Source: Paraburkholderia sp. | Lineage (GTDB): Bacteria; Pseudomonadota; Gammaproteobacteria; Burkholderiales; Burkholderiaceae | DNA: 45,043 nucleotides | Assembly: GCF_024281035.1 (NCBI RefSeq) | Contig: NZ_JAMXLH010000040.1 | Coordinates: 1-45,043 of the forward strand | Direction of reading: 5' to 3' | Part shown: positions 25,806 through 34,111 of the stretch, piece after piece | Position numbering within the stretch: position 1 is the first letter of the stretch | Layout of the letters: every line of letters starts with the position of its first letter | The notes under the pieces: generated by a model | Database searches by the model: none | What the model was told of the DNA's origin: nothing | Seen by the model: only the letters and a program-made list of their open reading frames with translations | Translations under genes and position numbers: made by a program

Positions 25806-27602
25806 ATGGTGTCAAGCCCTCTTCCCGCTTCCAGCCGCGTGGACACGCCCGCGAGCGCCCAAAACGCCACGCCCGATCGCACCAATCGCAATCCGCAAAT
25901 CGAAGTCCAGTCCTCGATCGACGAGTATCTCGAACAGCAGGACTGGCGCGTCAACGCCAATGCGAACCAGGGTTATTCGCTCGGCGGCTTGATTCTGAAT
26001 GTGTCGGGGAAGGTCGTTGCCAACTACTGGCTCAGCCATATCTATCCGCAGGCCGTCGGACAGGCGCACCGCGATGCCGATCTGCATATTCACGATCTGG
26101 ATATGCTGGCCGGATACTGCGCCGGATGGTCGTTGCGCACGCTACTGACCGAAGGCTTCAACGGCGTGCCGGGCAAGGTGGAAGCCGCGCCGCCGAAGCA
26201 CATGTCCAGCGCGGTCGGCCAGATCGTCAATTTTCTCGGCACGCTGCAAAACGAATGGGCGGGCGCGCAGGCGTTCAGCTCGTTCGATACGTACATGGCG
26301 CCGTTTGTCCGCAACGACAACCTGTCCTATGGCGAAGTCCGCCAGCACATCCAGGAACTGATCTTCAACCTGAATGTGCCTTCGCGCTGGGGTACACAAA
26401 CGCCGTTCACGAACCTCACGTTCGACTGGGTGTGCCCGGAAGATCTGCGTGAGCAGGTCCCGCTGATCGGCGGAAAGGAAGTGTCGTTCACCTACGGCGA
26501 GTTGCAGGCCGAGATGGACATGATCAACCGCGCGTACATCGAAGTCATGATGACGGGCGATGCGAAGGGCCGCGCGTTCACCTTCCCGATCCCCACCTAC
26601 AACATCACGCCCGACTTCGACTGGCACAGCCCGAACGCGAATCTTCTGTTCGAAATGACCGCCCGCTACGGGCTGCCCTATTTCCAGAACTTCATCAATT
26701 CGGAACTCAAGCCCAACATGATCCGCTCGATGTGCTGCCGGTTGCAGCTCGATCTGCGGGAACTGCTCAAACGCGGCAACGGGCTGTTCGGCTCCGCCGA
26801 GCAGACAGGTTCGCTCGGCGTGGTCACCATCAATTGCGCGCGTCTGGGTTATCTGTACGCAGGCGACGAAGCCGCATTGTTCCGGCGTCTGGACGAACTG
26901 CTCGAGCTTGGCAAGGTCAGCCTGGAAATCAAGCGCAAAGTCATTCAGCAGCATCTGGACAACGGGCTGTTCCCCTATACGCGGCGCTATCTCGGCACAC
27001 TGCGCAACCACTTCTCGACGCTCGGCATCAACGGCGTCAACGAAATGGTGCGCAACTTCACGTTCAATTCGCACGATCTCACGAGCGAATGGGGCCATGC
27101 ATTCGCCGTGCGTCTGCTCGACCACGTGCGTGCGCGCATGCTCGCGTTTCAGGAAGAAACCGGACATATGTACAACCTGGAAGCCACGCCGGCTGAAGGG
27201 ACGACCTACCGGTTCGCCAAGGAAGACCGCAAGCGTTTCCCGGAAATCCTGCAGGCCGGCACGCCGGACATGCCGTACTACACCAACTCGTCGCAACTGC
27301 CGGTCGGCTTCACTGACGATCCGTTCGAAGCCCTGGAGCGTCAGGACGAGCTGCAGCGCAAGTACACGGGCGGCACGGTATTGCACCTGTACATGACCGA
27401 GCCGCTCTCGACCGCCGACGCATGCCGCACGTTCGTCCAGCGCACGCTCAACCGTTTCTCGCTGCCGTACATCACCGTCACGCCGACGTTCTCGATTTGC
27501 CCGAAGCACGGCTACCTGGGCGGCAGCCACAAGTTTTGCCCACGATGCGATGAAGAACTCATTCAACGCAAACTTTCTCAACTCGAACCCGCTGGAGTCT
27601 GA
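25806..27602 (+). CDS. nrdD: Class III (anaerobic) ribonucleoside-triphosphate reductase, catalytic body lacking the glycyl-radical tail
   Basis: A 598-residue NrdD body that reduces ribonucleotides without oxygen. The ATG at 25806 follows CCGGAG. There is no N-terminal ATP-cone; the barrel begins near residue 40 and shows DLHIHDLDMLAGYC, NLTFDWVCPEDL and FPIPTYNITPDFDW. MCCRL (Cys310/Cys311) sits where the active-site cysteine loop is expected, followed by SLGVVTINCARLGYLY (Cys344); I cannot decide which cysteine carries the radical. A zinc site CPKH...CPRC (Cys565, His568, Cys578, Cys581) lies at the C-terminus, and TGA follows after 17 more residues. The obligatory RV.GY glycyl-radical segment is absent and is found in the next ORF, in the same frame. 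Operon with that ORF and nrdG. Confidence 0.93.
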   Translation: MVSSPLPASSRVDTPASAQNATPDRTNRNPQIEVQSSIDEYLEQQDWRVNANANQGYSLGGLILNVSGKVVANYWLSHIYPQAVGQAHRDADLHIHDLDMLAGYCAGWSLRTLLTEGFNGVPGKVEAAPPKHMSSAVGQIVNFLGTLQNEWAGAQAFSSFDTYMAPFVRNDNLSYGEVRQHIQELIFNLNVPSRWGTQTPFTNLTFDWVCPEDLREQVPLIGGKEVSFTYGELQAEMDMINRAYIEVMMTGDAKGRAFTFPIPTYNITPDFDWHSPNANLLFEMTARYGLPYFQNFINSELKPNMIRSMCCRLQLDLRELLKRGNGLFGSAEQTGSLGVVTINCARLGYLYAGDEAALFRRLDELLELGKVSLEIKRKVIQQHLDNGLFPYTRRYLGTLRNHFSTLGINGVNEMVRNFTFNSHDLTSEWGHAFAVRLLDHVRARMLAFQEETGHMYNLEATPAEGTTYRFAKEDRKRFPEILQAGTPDMPYYTNSSQLPVGFTDDPFEALERQDELQRKYTGGTVLHLYMTEPLSTADACRTFVQRTLNRFSLPYITVTPTFSICPKHGYLGGSHKFCPRCDEELIQRKLSQLEPAGV

Positions 27603-27605
27603 ACC

Positions 27606-27800
27606 ATGACCGCAATCGCTCAATCCGCAGAAGCTCGTCACGCCGCTATCACGCTGTCCGACGAAGAACGTCAACCGTGCGAAATCTGGACGCGGGTCAT
27701 GGGATATCACCGTCCCGTGTCGTCATTCAACACGGGCAAGAAGGGCGAATTCCACGAGCGCAAGTTCTTCAGCGAACACGAGGCATCGGTTGCAGCCTGA
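27606..27800 (+). CDS. Detached glycyl-radical domain of NrdD (64-aa protein)
   Basis: A 64-residue ORF starting 3 bases after the nrdD TGA, in the same frame, with GGAG 8 bases before its ATG. After a 24-residue leader (ITLSDEERQP) comes CEIWTRVMGYHRPVSSFNTG, then KKGEFHERKFF. This is the C-terminal glycyl-radical segment of class III RNR; Gly33 in RVMGY is the expected radical residue. In the enzymes I know, this piece is covalently attached after the zinc site. Here it would have to dock on the NrdD body as a separate subunit, much as YfiD/GrcA can replace the tail of pyruvate formate-lyase, or be joined by stop-codon readthrough. Its last 11 bases overlap nrdG. Identification of the motif is firm; the separate-subunit model is inference. 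Confidence 0.88.
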   Translation: MTAIAQSAEARHAAITLSDEERQPCEIWTRVMGYHRPVSSFNTGKKGEFHERKFFSEHEASVAA

Positions 27801-28536
27801 GCTCGCATCGCCAGACGTCGAACCCGGTTCGACGCAACCCCGCCCGCTCCGCGTGGGCGGGGTTGTGCCGTTCACCGCGACCGACTACCCGGGCCAGCTT
27901 GCCGCAGTCGTATTCGTGCAGGGCTGCCCCTGGCGCTGCGGCTATTGCCATAACCCGCATTTGCAGCCGCGAACCCGCCAGGGCGCGGTTCAGTGGGACA
28001 GCGTCATGGACCTGCTCAAGCGCCGGGTGGGTTTGATCGACGGTGTCGTATTCAGCGGCGGAGAACCGGCAACCGATCCTTCGCTCGGCCATGCCATCCG
28101 CGAAGTCAGGCAACTCGGATTCAAGGTCGGCATGCATACCGCAGGGACGCATCCGCAGCGGATCAAAGAGGTCTTGCCGTTGCTGGACTGGGTCGGCATC
28201 GATATCAAGGCGACTTTCGACAACTACCCGCGCATCACGAAGAAACCGGGCAGCGGCGATCGCGCACGCGAGAGCCTCGAAGCCGTGCTGGCGAGCGGCG
28301 TGGACTACGAATGCCGCACGACGTTGCATCCCGAACTGTTGCCCGAAGACGAAATAGTGCGCCTTGCGCAGACGTTGTCGGCGATGAACGTGAAGCAGTA
28401 CGCGCTCCAGATCTTCCGAACCAACGGTTGCAATGACAACGGCCTGAACGCCGCGTCACTGGCCGGCTACCCTGGCAACGACGTCGTGACGCAGGTCGAA
28501 GCGCTGTTTCCCACCTTTACGCTTCGCCGCGGATAA
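27790..28536 (+). CDS. nrdG: Anaerobic RNR-activating radical-SAM protein
   Basis: A 248-residue radical SAM enzyme that generates the glycyl radical on NrdD using S-adenosylmethionine and a [4Fe-4S] cluster. The cluster motif is GCPWRCGYC (Cys46, Cys50, Cys53), followed by FSGGEPATDP (SAM-binding GGE) and WVGIDIKATFDNYP. The opening VGGVVPFTATDYPGQLAAVV is typical of the longer NrdG2-type activases. The start is a TTG at 27790 with GAGG upstream. It overlaps the glycyl-tail ORF by 11 bases, so translation is likely coupled. A hairpin terminator follows 20 bases after the stop. Confidence 0.93.
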   Translation: MQPELASPDVEPGSTQPRPLRVGGVVPFTATDYPGQLAAVVFVQGCPWRCGYCHNPHLQPRTRQGAVQWDSVMDLLKRRVGLIDGVVFSGGEPATDPSLGHAIREVRQLGFKVGMHTAGTHPQRIKEVLPLLDWVGIDIKATFDNYPRITKKPGSGDRARESLEAVLASGVDYECRTTLHPELLPEDEIVRLAQTLSAMNVKQYALQIFRTNGCNDNGLNAASLAGYPGNDVVTQVEALFPTFTLRRG

Positions 28537-28556
28537 AGCCACACGTATGTTTATCC

Positions 28557-28579
28557 GGGCCGCGATGTCATCGCGGCCC
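28557..28579 (+). terminator. Rho-independent-like terminator of the nrd operon
   Basis: GGGCCGCGAT-GTC-ATCGCGGCCC is a 10-bp perfect stem with a 3-base loop, followed by GTTT, 20 bases past nrdG. Confidence 0.75.
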
Positions 28580-28600
28580 GTTTGCGTTGTCCAAAAGCAA

Positions 28601-28625
28601 ATGTCCCGAGACTGGCTCGGGACAT
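28601..28625 (-). terminator. Hairpin between nrdG and metE (metE side)
   Basis: ATGTCCCGAG-ACTGG-CTCGGGACAT is a 10-bp stem. Read on the minus strand it is followed by TTGCTTTTGG, compatible with metE termination. Confidence 0.6.
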
Positions 28626-28642
28626 TAACAACTTGATTCGCC

Positions 28643-28668
28643 GCATCCGTCGCGCGTGCGGCGGATGC
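28643..28668 (-). terminator. Second hairpin downstream of metE
   Basis: GCATCCG and CGGATGC pair (with a further CGC/GCG after one T-G position), 21 bases past the metE stop. Confidence 0.45.
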
Positions 28669-28689
28669 TAGCCCGGAAGCACGCCGCGC

Positions 28690-30978
28690 TTATTGCGCAC
28701 GCAACGTCTTCGCAGCGGCGACCATGTTGGTAAGCGCCGGAATCACCTCGGCCCACTGACGCGTCTTCAGACCGCAATCCGGGTTCACCCACAGACGCTG
28801 CGCCGGAATGCGCTCGGCGGCCTTCTGCATCAGTTGCACGATATGCGCCTCGCTCGGGATGTTCGGCGAGTGGATGTCGTACACGCCCGGCCCGATGTCA
28901 TTCGGATAGCGGAAATTGTCGAACGCATCGAGCAGTTCCATATCGGAGCGCGAGGTCTCGATCGTGATGACGTCCGCATCCATGTCGGCGATCGAGGCGA
29001 TGATGTCGTTGAACTCCGAATAGCACATGTGCGTGTGAATCTGCGTTTCGTCCTGCACGCCGTTCGCGGCGATACGGAACGATTCGACGGCCCAGCCCAG
29101 ATACTCGGTCCACTGCGAGCGGCGCAGCGGCAGCCCTTCGCGCAGCGCGGCCTCGTCGATCTGAACCACGCGCACGCCGGCCTTTTCCAGGTCGAGCACT
29201 TCCTCGCGGATCGCAAGCGCAAGCTGGTAGCACGACACCGAACGCGGCTGGTCGTCGCGCACGAAGGACCAGTTCAGGATCGTCACCGGGCCGGTCAGCA
29301 TGCCCTTCATCGGCCGGTTCGTGAGCGACTGCGCGTAGGTGATCCACTCGACCGTCATCGCCTTCGGACGGCTGATGTCTCCGAACAGAATGGGCGGCTT
29401 CACGCAGCGCGAACCGTACGACTGCACCCAGCCGAACTGGCTGAACGCGTAGCCGTCGAGTTGTTCGCCGAAATATTCGACCATGTCGTTGCGCTCGGCT
29501 TCACCGTGCACGAGCACGTCGAGGCCCAGCTTTTCCTGCTCGCGCACGCTGCGCTCGATTTCGGCGCGCATCGCGACCCGGTAGCCCGCGTGGTCGAGTG
29601 CGCCGCTCTTGAACTGGCTGCGCGCCTGGCGGATTTCCGCCGTCTGCGGGAACGAACCGATTGTCGTGGTCGGGTACGCGGGCAGCTTGAGGATCGCGGC
29701 TTGCTTCGCTGCACGCTCGGCGTAGCCGTTCTGACGATGGCCGAGTTTCGCGTCGATGCGCGCAAGCGCGGCCTTCACCGCCGGGTTGTTCACGCGCGGC
29801 GAGTCGCGGCGCGCCGCGATGGCGGCTGCATTTGCGGCGAGTTCCGCAGCGATCTTGTCGCGGCCTTCATTGAGCGCGGTGGCCAGCAGCTTCACTTCGT
29901 CGAGCTTTTGCAGCGCGAACGCGAGCCACGAGCGGATTTCCGGATCGAGTTTCTCTTCGCTCGCGAGATCGACCGGCACGTGCAGCAGCGAGCACGACGG
30001 CGCAATCCAGAGCCGCTCGCCGAGTTGCTTCGCGAGCGGTTCGAGCCATTCGAGCGTCGCAGTCAGGTCCGTCTTCCAGATGTTGCGGCCATTGATCGCG
30101 CCGACCGACAGCACGCTCTGCTCGGGCAGCTTGCGCGCGGCGAGCGCGACTTCTTCGCGTGCATTGATCCCGTCGATATGCAGACCGTCGACCGGCAACG
30201 CGCACGCGAGGTCGAGATTCTCCTTGAGCGGGCCGAAATACGTCGTGAGCAGCAACTTGACGCTGCGCTCCTCGAAGCCTTCATACGCGGTCGCGAATGC
30301 CGCACGCCACGCCGGATCGAGTTCGGTCACGAGAATCGGCTCGTCGATCTGCACCCACTCGACGTCCATGACGCGGCAATAGTCGAGCAGCGCGCGGTAC
30401 ACCGGCATGATGCGCGGCAGCAGCGCCAGCTTGTCCGAATCGTCCTTGGCCTTGCCGAGCCACAGGTAGGTCAGCGGCCCGATGATGACAGGCTTGGCTT
30501 TCACGCCCTGCGCACGCGCTTCGCGCAATTGTTCGAGCAGATGGGACGTGTCGAGGTTGAACTGCGTATCGGCTGTGAATTCGGGGACGATGTAGTGGTA
30601 GTTCGTGTCGAACCACTTCGTCATTTCGCCCGCTGCGACGCCGCCGCAGCACGCGGCGTGCTCTTCGGCTCCCTGCGCCGAACGGCCGCGCGCCACGCGG
30701 AAGTAATTGTCGAGTTTGTCGCCGTGAAAGCCCTGCACGCGCTCCGGCAGGTTGCCGAGCGTGAAGCTCATGTCCAGCACCTGGTCGTAGAACGAGAAGT
30801 CGCCCACGGGCACGAGATCGAGCGACGCCTGGCTCGCCCAATTGCGCGCGCGCAGATCGGCGCCGAGCGCCTTCAGTTCGTCGCGCGAGGCTTCGGCCTT
30901 CCAGTAGCGTTCGAGGCCGAACTTCAGTTCGCGTTTTGCGCCGATGCGCGGAAAGCCGAGATTATGTGTAGTGACCAT
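28690..30978 (-). CDS. metE: Cobalamin-independent methionine synthase
   Basis: A 762-residue enzyme transferring the methyl group of 5-methyltetrahydropteroyltriglutamate to homocysteine. The ATG at 30978 gives the family start [20 protein letters not shown], with KYFVARG-like YFRVARG further on; an ATG at 30990 is possible. Zinc ligands have the Escherichia coli spacing: His650, Cys652, Glu674 and Cys735 ([11 protein letters not shown] and [11 protein letters not shown]). Other hallmarks: [20 protein letters not shown] and [20 protein letters not shown]. It is divergent from metR, which should activate it in the presence of homocysteine. Confidence 0.96.
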   Translation of the reverse strand: MVTTHNLGFPRIGAKRELKFGLERYWKAEASRDELKALGADLRARNWASQASLDLVPVGDFSFYDQVLDMSFTLGNLPERVQGFHGDKLDNYFRVARGRSAQGAEEHAACCGGVAAGEMTKWFDTNYHYIVPEFTADTQFNLDTSHLLEQLREARAQGVKAKPVIIGPLTYLWLGKAKDDSDKLALLPRIMPVYRALLDYCRVMDVEWVQIDEPILVTELDPAWRAAFATAYEGFEERSVKLLLTTYFGPLKENLDLACALPVDGLHIDGINAREEVALAARKLPEQSVLSVGAINGRNIWKTDLTATLEWLEPLAKQLGERLWIAPSCSLLHVPVDLASEEKLDPEIRSWLAFALQKLDEVKLLATALNEGRDKIAAELAANAAAIAARRDSPRVNNPAVKAALARIDAKLGHRQNGYAERAAKQAAILKLPAYPTTTIGSFPQTAEIRQARSQFKSGALDHAGYRVAMRAEIERSVREQEKLGLDVLVHGEAERNDMVEYFGEQLDGYAFSQFGWVQSYGSRCVKPPILFGDISRPKAMTVEWITYAQSLTNRPMKGMLTGPVTILNWSFVRDDQPRSVSCYQLALAIREEVLDLEKAGVRVVQIDEAALREGLPLRRSQWTEYLGWAVESFRIAANGVQDETQIHTHMCYSEFNDIIASIADMDADVITIETSRSDMELLDAFDNFRYPNDIGPGVYDIHSPNIPSEAHIVQLMQKAAERIPAQRLWVNPDCGLKTRQWAEVIPALTNMVAAAKTLRAQ

Positions 30979-31049
30979 GTGCGCTGCCATCCGTAGGAAA
31001 AGTACTGAAAACAAAGCGGAGTGGCTGCGATGATAGAGGTATCAGTTAA

Positions 31050-31072
31050 TGAAATAAAATGGCATTATTTCA
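31050..31072. promoter_or_regulatory. Inverted repeat in the metE-metR interval, candidate MetR site
   Basis: TGAAATAA-AATGGCA-TTATTTCA is an 8-bp perfect inverted repeat with TGAA and TTCA ends, as in MetR operators, but the half-sites are further apart than the usual TGAA-N5-TTCA. It lies in an AT-rich tract 46 bases before metR and 72 before metE. Confidence 0.55.
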
Positions 31073-31117
31073 TTTATCCATTAGTTTTCTTCATTCGAAA
31101 ATTCAGTCTCGCTTGCC

Positions 31118-32026
31118 ATGCTCGAACGCATTCATCTCGTCATCGTCCGCGAAGTCGCGCGCCAGGGATCGCTTACGGCGGCGGCGAGCACACTCTTTCT
31201 CACGCAATCCGCGCTGAGCCATACGGTCAAGAAGATCGAGCAGCAGCTCGGCACGCCCATCTGGGACCGCGAAGGCCGCAGCCTGCGCCCCACGCAGGCG
31301 GGCCAATATCTGCTCTCGCTGGCCGAACGTCTCCTGCCGCAGTTCGAGCTCGCCGAGGAACGCATGAAGCAATATGCCGCCGGCGAGCGCGGCACGCTGC
31401 GCATCGGCATGGAATGCCATCCGTGCTATCAGTGGCTGCTCAAGGTGGTGTCGCCCTATCTCGCGCGCTGGCCCGATGTCGATGTCGACGTGAAGCAGCG
31501 CTTCCAGTTCGGCGGCATTGGCGCGCTGTTCGGCTATGACGTCGACGTGCTCGTGACGCCCGATCCGCTCAATCGTCCCGGCCTGCGTTTCGAGCCCGTG
31601 TTCGACTACGAGCAGGTGCTGGTCGTGGCGGAAGGTCATCGGCTTGCCAACGTGCGCTATGTGAAGCCCGAGCAGCTTGTCGACGAGACGCTCATCACGT
31701 ATCCCGTGGAAACGGACCGGCTCGATATCTACAACCAGTTTCTGCGCCCGGCGAGCATCGTGCCGCGCCGTCACAAGACGATCGAAACGACCGACATCAT
31801 GATGCAGATGGTGGCCAGCCTTCGCGGCGTGGCCGCCCTGCCCCGATGGCTCGCGGAGGAGTACGCAGACCGCATGCCGCTCGCCATCGTGAAACTCGGC
31901 AAGGAAGGCATCGCGAAGCAGATCTTTCTCGGCACGCGTGAGGCAGATGGCGCGGTCGATTACTTGAGATCGTTCGTCCAGTTCGCGCGGGAATCGAACT
32001 GGCAGGCGTCCCGCATGCGGCGATGA
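31118..32026 (+). CDS. metR: LysR-family regulator of methionine biosynthesis
   Basis: A 302-residue LysR-type protein. The N-terminal helix-turn-helix reads LVIVREVARQGSLTAAASTL and LTQSALSHTVKKIEQQLGTP, which is characteristic of MetR. The effector domain has MECHPCYQWLLKVVSPYLAR, VDVDVKQRFQFGGIGALFGY and DVLVTPDP, again MetR-like. Homocysteine is the known co-inducer in the family. Divergent arrangement with metE (139 bp) is the classical one and supports the name. Confidence 0.94.
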   Translation: MLERIHLVIVREVARQGSLTAAASTLFLTQSALSHTVKKIEQQLGTPIWDREGRSLRPTQAGQYLLSLAERLLPQFELAEERMKQYAAGERGTLRIGMECHPCYQWLLKVVSPYLARWPDVDVDVKQRFQFGGIGALFGYDVDVLVTPDPLNRPGLRFEPVFDYEQVLVVAEGHRLANVRYVKPEQLVDETLITYPVETDRLDIYNQFLRPASIVPRRHKTIETTDIMMQMVASLRGVAALPRWLAEEYADRMPLAIVKLGKEGIAKQIFLGTREADGAVDYLRSFVQFARESNWQASRMRR

Positions 32027-32042
32027 TGCCTCGTCGTGCGCC

Positions 32043-32128
32043 GCACTTTTCCACAGCGCAGTTTTCCACAGTTTTCGTGGACAGGGATGTGGACAACCTG
32101 GGCACATCCCAGCCAGACCGCTGACGCA
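32043..32128. repeat. Extragenic repeat copy D, reverse orientation relative to copies A-C
   Basis: On the minus strand it reads GCGTCAG, GGGATGTGCCCAGG, TTGTCCACA (core 32062-32096), CCTGTCCACGAAAACTGTGG and AAAACTGCGCTGTGGAAAAG. The order of blocks equals that of copies A-C near 16 kb. Confidence 0.65.
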
Positions 32129-32298
32129 CAACGCTTTTTTGGGGCACTGACAGATTTGTGCAGCGCCGCGCTTTTGCCGTGCATCCTGCGCCACTTCTAA
32201 TCGCTTGCGGTTACTCGTGGTCGCTTGTATCGCGCAGCGTTCACGCACGCGACGTGTGCATCGTCCTTGTCGTGGCCACTTGAGCGCGCCCATGCGAA

Positions 32299-32330
32299 CA
32301 GGGCCGGCTCTCTGTCGAGAGCCGGCCCTG
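32299..32330. terminator. Strong, probably bidirectional terminator hairpin
   Basis: CAGGGCCGGCTCTC pairs perfectly with GAGAGCCGGCCCTG (14 bp) around TGTC. TTTGG follows on the plus strand. It separates metR from the convergent 51-aa gene. Confidence 0.75.
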
Positions 32331-32416
32331 TTTGGCAGACTTCAAACTTGTTTCGCGGACGAATCCGGCGCGGTGAAACCGGCGGTGAACGCCGCCTCGA
32401 ACCGCGCTCGTGCGAC

Positions 32417-32572
32417 TTAGCCGCGCGGTACGTTGAACGGCAGGTAGTGCGAGCGGCGGATGCGCTCTGCTTCGCGAGACCGTGCTTCGTACGAATAATC
32501 CGAATCCATCGGCAGATACGGCGAGGCGAAGAGATCGCTCACCTTTTCAAACAGTGCAAGGATAAAGCTCAT
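32417..32572 (-). CDS. Small 51-aa protein of unknown function
   Basis: A short gene: ATG at 32572, GGGAG 5 bases upstream, TAA at 32417. The product begins MSFILALFEKVSDLFASPYL and continues PMDSDYSYEARSREAERIRR, ending SHYLPFNVPRG. An amphipathic or membrane-associating N-terminal helix of about 18 residues is followed by a charged Arg/Glu-rich stretch. I do not recognise the family, though it is reminiscent of small stress or growth-phase proteins of Burkholderiaceae. It has a good ribosome-binding site and a perfect TATAAT upstream (32622-32627, minus strand) bracketed by two AGGGAAAACCCT elements, so I regard it as real. Confidence 0.75.
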   Translation of the reverse strand: MSFILALFEKVSDLFASPYLPMDSDYSYEARSREAERIRRSHYLPFNVPRG

Positions 32573-32598
32573 GGCGACTCCCGGTTAGTTGGACGATC

Positions 32599-32638
32599 AG
32601 GGTTTTCCCTAGGACAAGGCCATTATAGGGTTTTCCCT
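32599..32638 (-). promoter_or_regulatory. Promoter of the 51-aa gene with twin AGGGAAAACCCT palindromic elements
   Basis: On the minus strand, AGGGAAAACCCT (32627-32638) runs directly into TATAAT (32622-32627), and a second identical element lies at 32599-32610, 28 bp further on. Each is an AGGG/CCCT dyad around AAAA. The positions, in the -10/-35 spacer and near the transcription start, suggest binding sites of a regulator. Confidence 0.6.
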
Positions 32639-32758
32639 GACAGACTGCTAGTGCGGCGCAGCAAAAAAACTGCGGCGGCCTGCCACAGGGCGTGAGTACC
32701 TATGATGCGCTGCATCAATGCAACGCACCGTCGCCTTCCAACTGGGGTCGAAATGTGT

Positions 32759-34111
32759 TTATTGGCTGACGAGGCGCGCACGGTGGGCGTGCGCGGCCGC
32801 ACGTCGGGTGCGGTGTGCGGGACCGGGCGCAGCGGGACGGGCGACGCTTTGCGGCACGGCCTGCGCGGAGGATGCTTCAGCGGGCGGCGCCGGTAGTCGC
32901 GCCAGCGCGGCAGCGAACGCCGCTTGCTGCTCCTCCATCATCTGAGTGAGGCGCTGCTGCTGGGCGCGGGCGTCCGCAGCGACGCGCGAGAGCATGACCG
33001 TCTGCGCGATAGCGGCGGCCACGGTGACCACCAGCGCGCCCACCGCCGTGCCGAGCATCCACCGCATCCGGCGCGACAGATCCGCGGACGCACGGCGCTG
33101 GCTGGCGATCAGGCCATCGAGCGCATCGACTGTGCTCGGTGATGCGGCGGAACGCGCACGGTCCGGTTCGGGCCGCGCCGTGCGGGCTGTGTCGGCGGCT
33201 GCCGGTACAGCTGCGGCAGCCGCGCGCGCGATAGTCGCGGCGGCGTTGCGGGTCTCGGATGCTTTACGACCGCCAACCGGCGAGGTTTCGGCGCGCGGCT
33301 TGTGCCCCGGTACAGCGGCCTCCATCGGGCCGGAGCCGGACGTGTCGCCAGTGGTGGTGGTAGCGTTTGCGGCATCGGCAGCCGCCGCTTGGGCTGCCGT
33401 CCAGCCGTTCCTTGGCCGCTGCGCCGCCGTGGCACGGGCCGTATGCGCCTGCGCGAGTGCCTGGCCGGGCAGCATCGGTTCCGCAACGGGCGCCTCTACC
33501 GTGGCCGGGACAACCTCCGGCACGTTCGCCACAGCGGCAGCATCGCTCTCGACGGCGGCAACGCCTTGCGCCGCGTCCGTTGCTGGAGCAACCACTTCTG
33601 CCGCGCGTTCGTCGCCAACTGTGCCGTCGACTATGCCGTCGGCAGGCTTCAACGCTGCTGCAAGTTCGCCAGGCACGCCTCCGCCATCCACTGCGGACGG
33701 CGAACGCTCCTCGGCGGCAGCCACACCTTCCGCCCGCGCAATCGTGCGCGACACCTCAACCTTCTCTTCGACGGCAGCCACAGGGAGCGTCTCCACCGCC
33801 TGCGCTACCTCGCTCGCCTCGTCCGCCTCGTCCACCGATCGCACCGGACGCGACCGCTCTCCACCGCTCGACCTGCCCCGGCGGCGTCCGGTCTCCACCG
33901 TTTGAGCAGGCGCATGCGCCGGATCGCCGGCAAAAAGATCGAGCGTATTCTCGTCGCGCACCGGCTCGCCCGGCTGCGCGGGCTGCTGAGCCTCGCATGC
34001 GGGCTGGTGCGCGGAATCGGAGGGGATGGACGATGCCCGACGTCGCTTCGACGGCGCGCGACGCGCCTCACGTGCGGGGCTCAGGGATGCGGTATCTGCG
34101 TTTTCTGCCAT
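32759..34111 (-). CDS. Hypothetical Ala-rich protein with one transmembrane helix and a coiled-coil tail
   Basis: About 450 residues from the ATG at 34111 (MAENADTASLSP). Most of it (residues 1-345) is a disordered, Ala/Val/Glu/Pro-rich segment with many short repeats such as EVVPATVEAPVAEP. Residues about 352-372 (MLGTAVGALVVTVAAAIAQT) form a single TM helix. It is followed by VAADARAQQQRLTQMMEEQQ, a predicted coiled coil, and a basic His/Arg/Ala tail. The topology would put the long N-terminal part in the cytoplasm. No enzyme or known domain is evident. It is divergent from the AGE epimerase across 313 bp in which I see no distinct site. Confidence 0.65.
   Translation of the reverse strand: MAENADTASLSPAREARRAPSKRRRASSIPSDSAHQPACEAQQPAQPGEPVRDENTLDLFAGDPAHAPAQTVETGRRRGRSSGGERSRPVRSVDEADEASEVAQAVETLPVAAVEEKVEVSRTIARAEGVAAAEERSPSAVDGGGVPGELAAALKPADGIVDGTVGDERAAEVVAPATDAAQGVAAVESDAAAVANVPEVVPATVEAPVAEPMLPGQALAQAHTARATAAQRPRNGWTAAQAAAADAANATTTTGDTSGSGPMEAAVPGHKPRAETSPVGGRKASETRNAAATIARAAAAAVPAAADTARTARPEPDRARSAASPSTVDALDGLIASQRRASADLSRRMRWMLGTAVGALVVTVAAAIAQTVMLSRVAADARAQQQRLTQMMEEQQAAFAAALARLPAPPAEASSAQAVPQSVARPAAPGPAHRTRRAAAHAHRARLVSQ

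Larger units (their letters stand above)
32027..32416. other. 390-bp interval after metR
   Basis: It holds a reverse-oriented copy of the extragenic repeat near its left end and a 14-bp-stem hairpin at 32299-32330. No credible gene was seen. Confidence 0.5.

Noticed and set aside
27600..27602. TGA between the NrdD body and its tail as a selenocysteine codon
   Set aside because: The TGA lies in a variable linker, not at a catalytic position, no SECIS-like stem was evident directly after it, and an ATG with Shine-Dalgarno follows immediately. Readthrough remains formally possible.
28693..30996. A 767-codon plus-strand frame opposite metE
   Set aside because: Mirror frame of a highly conserved gene; no start signal or motif of its own.
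32027..32200. Origin of replication suggested by TTGTCCACA sites near metR
   Set aside because: No dnaA, repA or parAB genes nearby and only single boxes; the same repeat occurs at 16 kb, so a dispersed repeat family explains it better.
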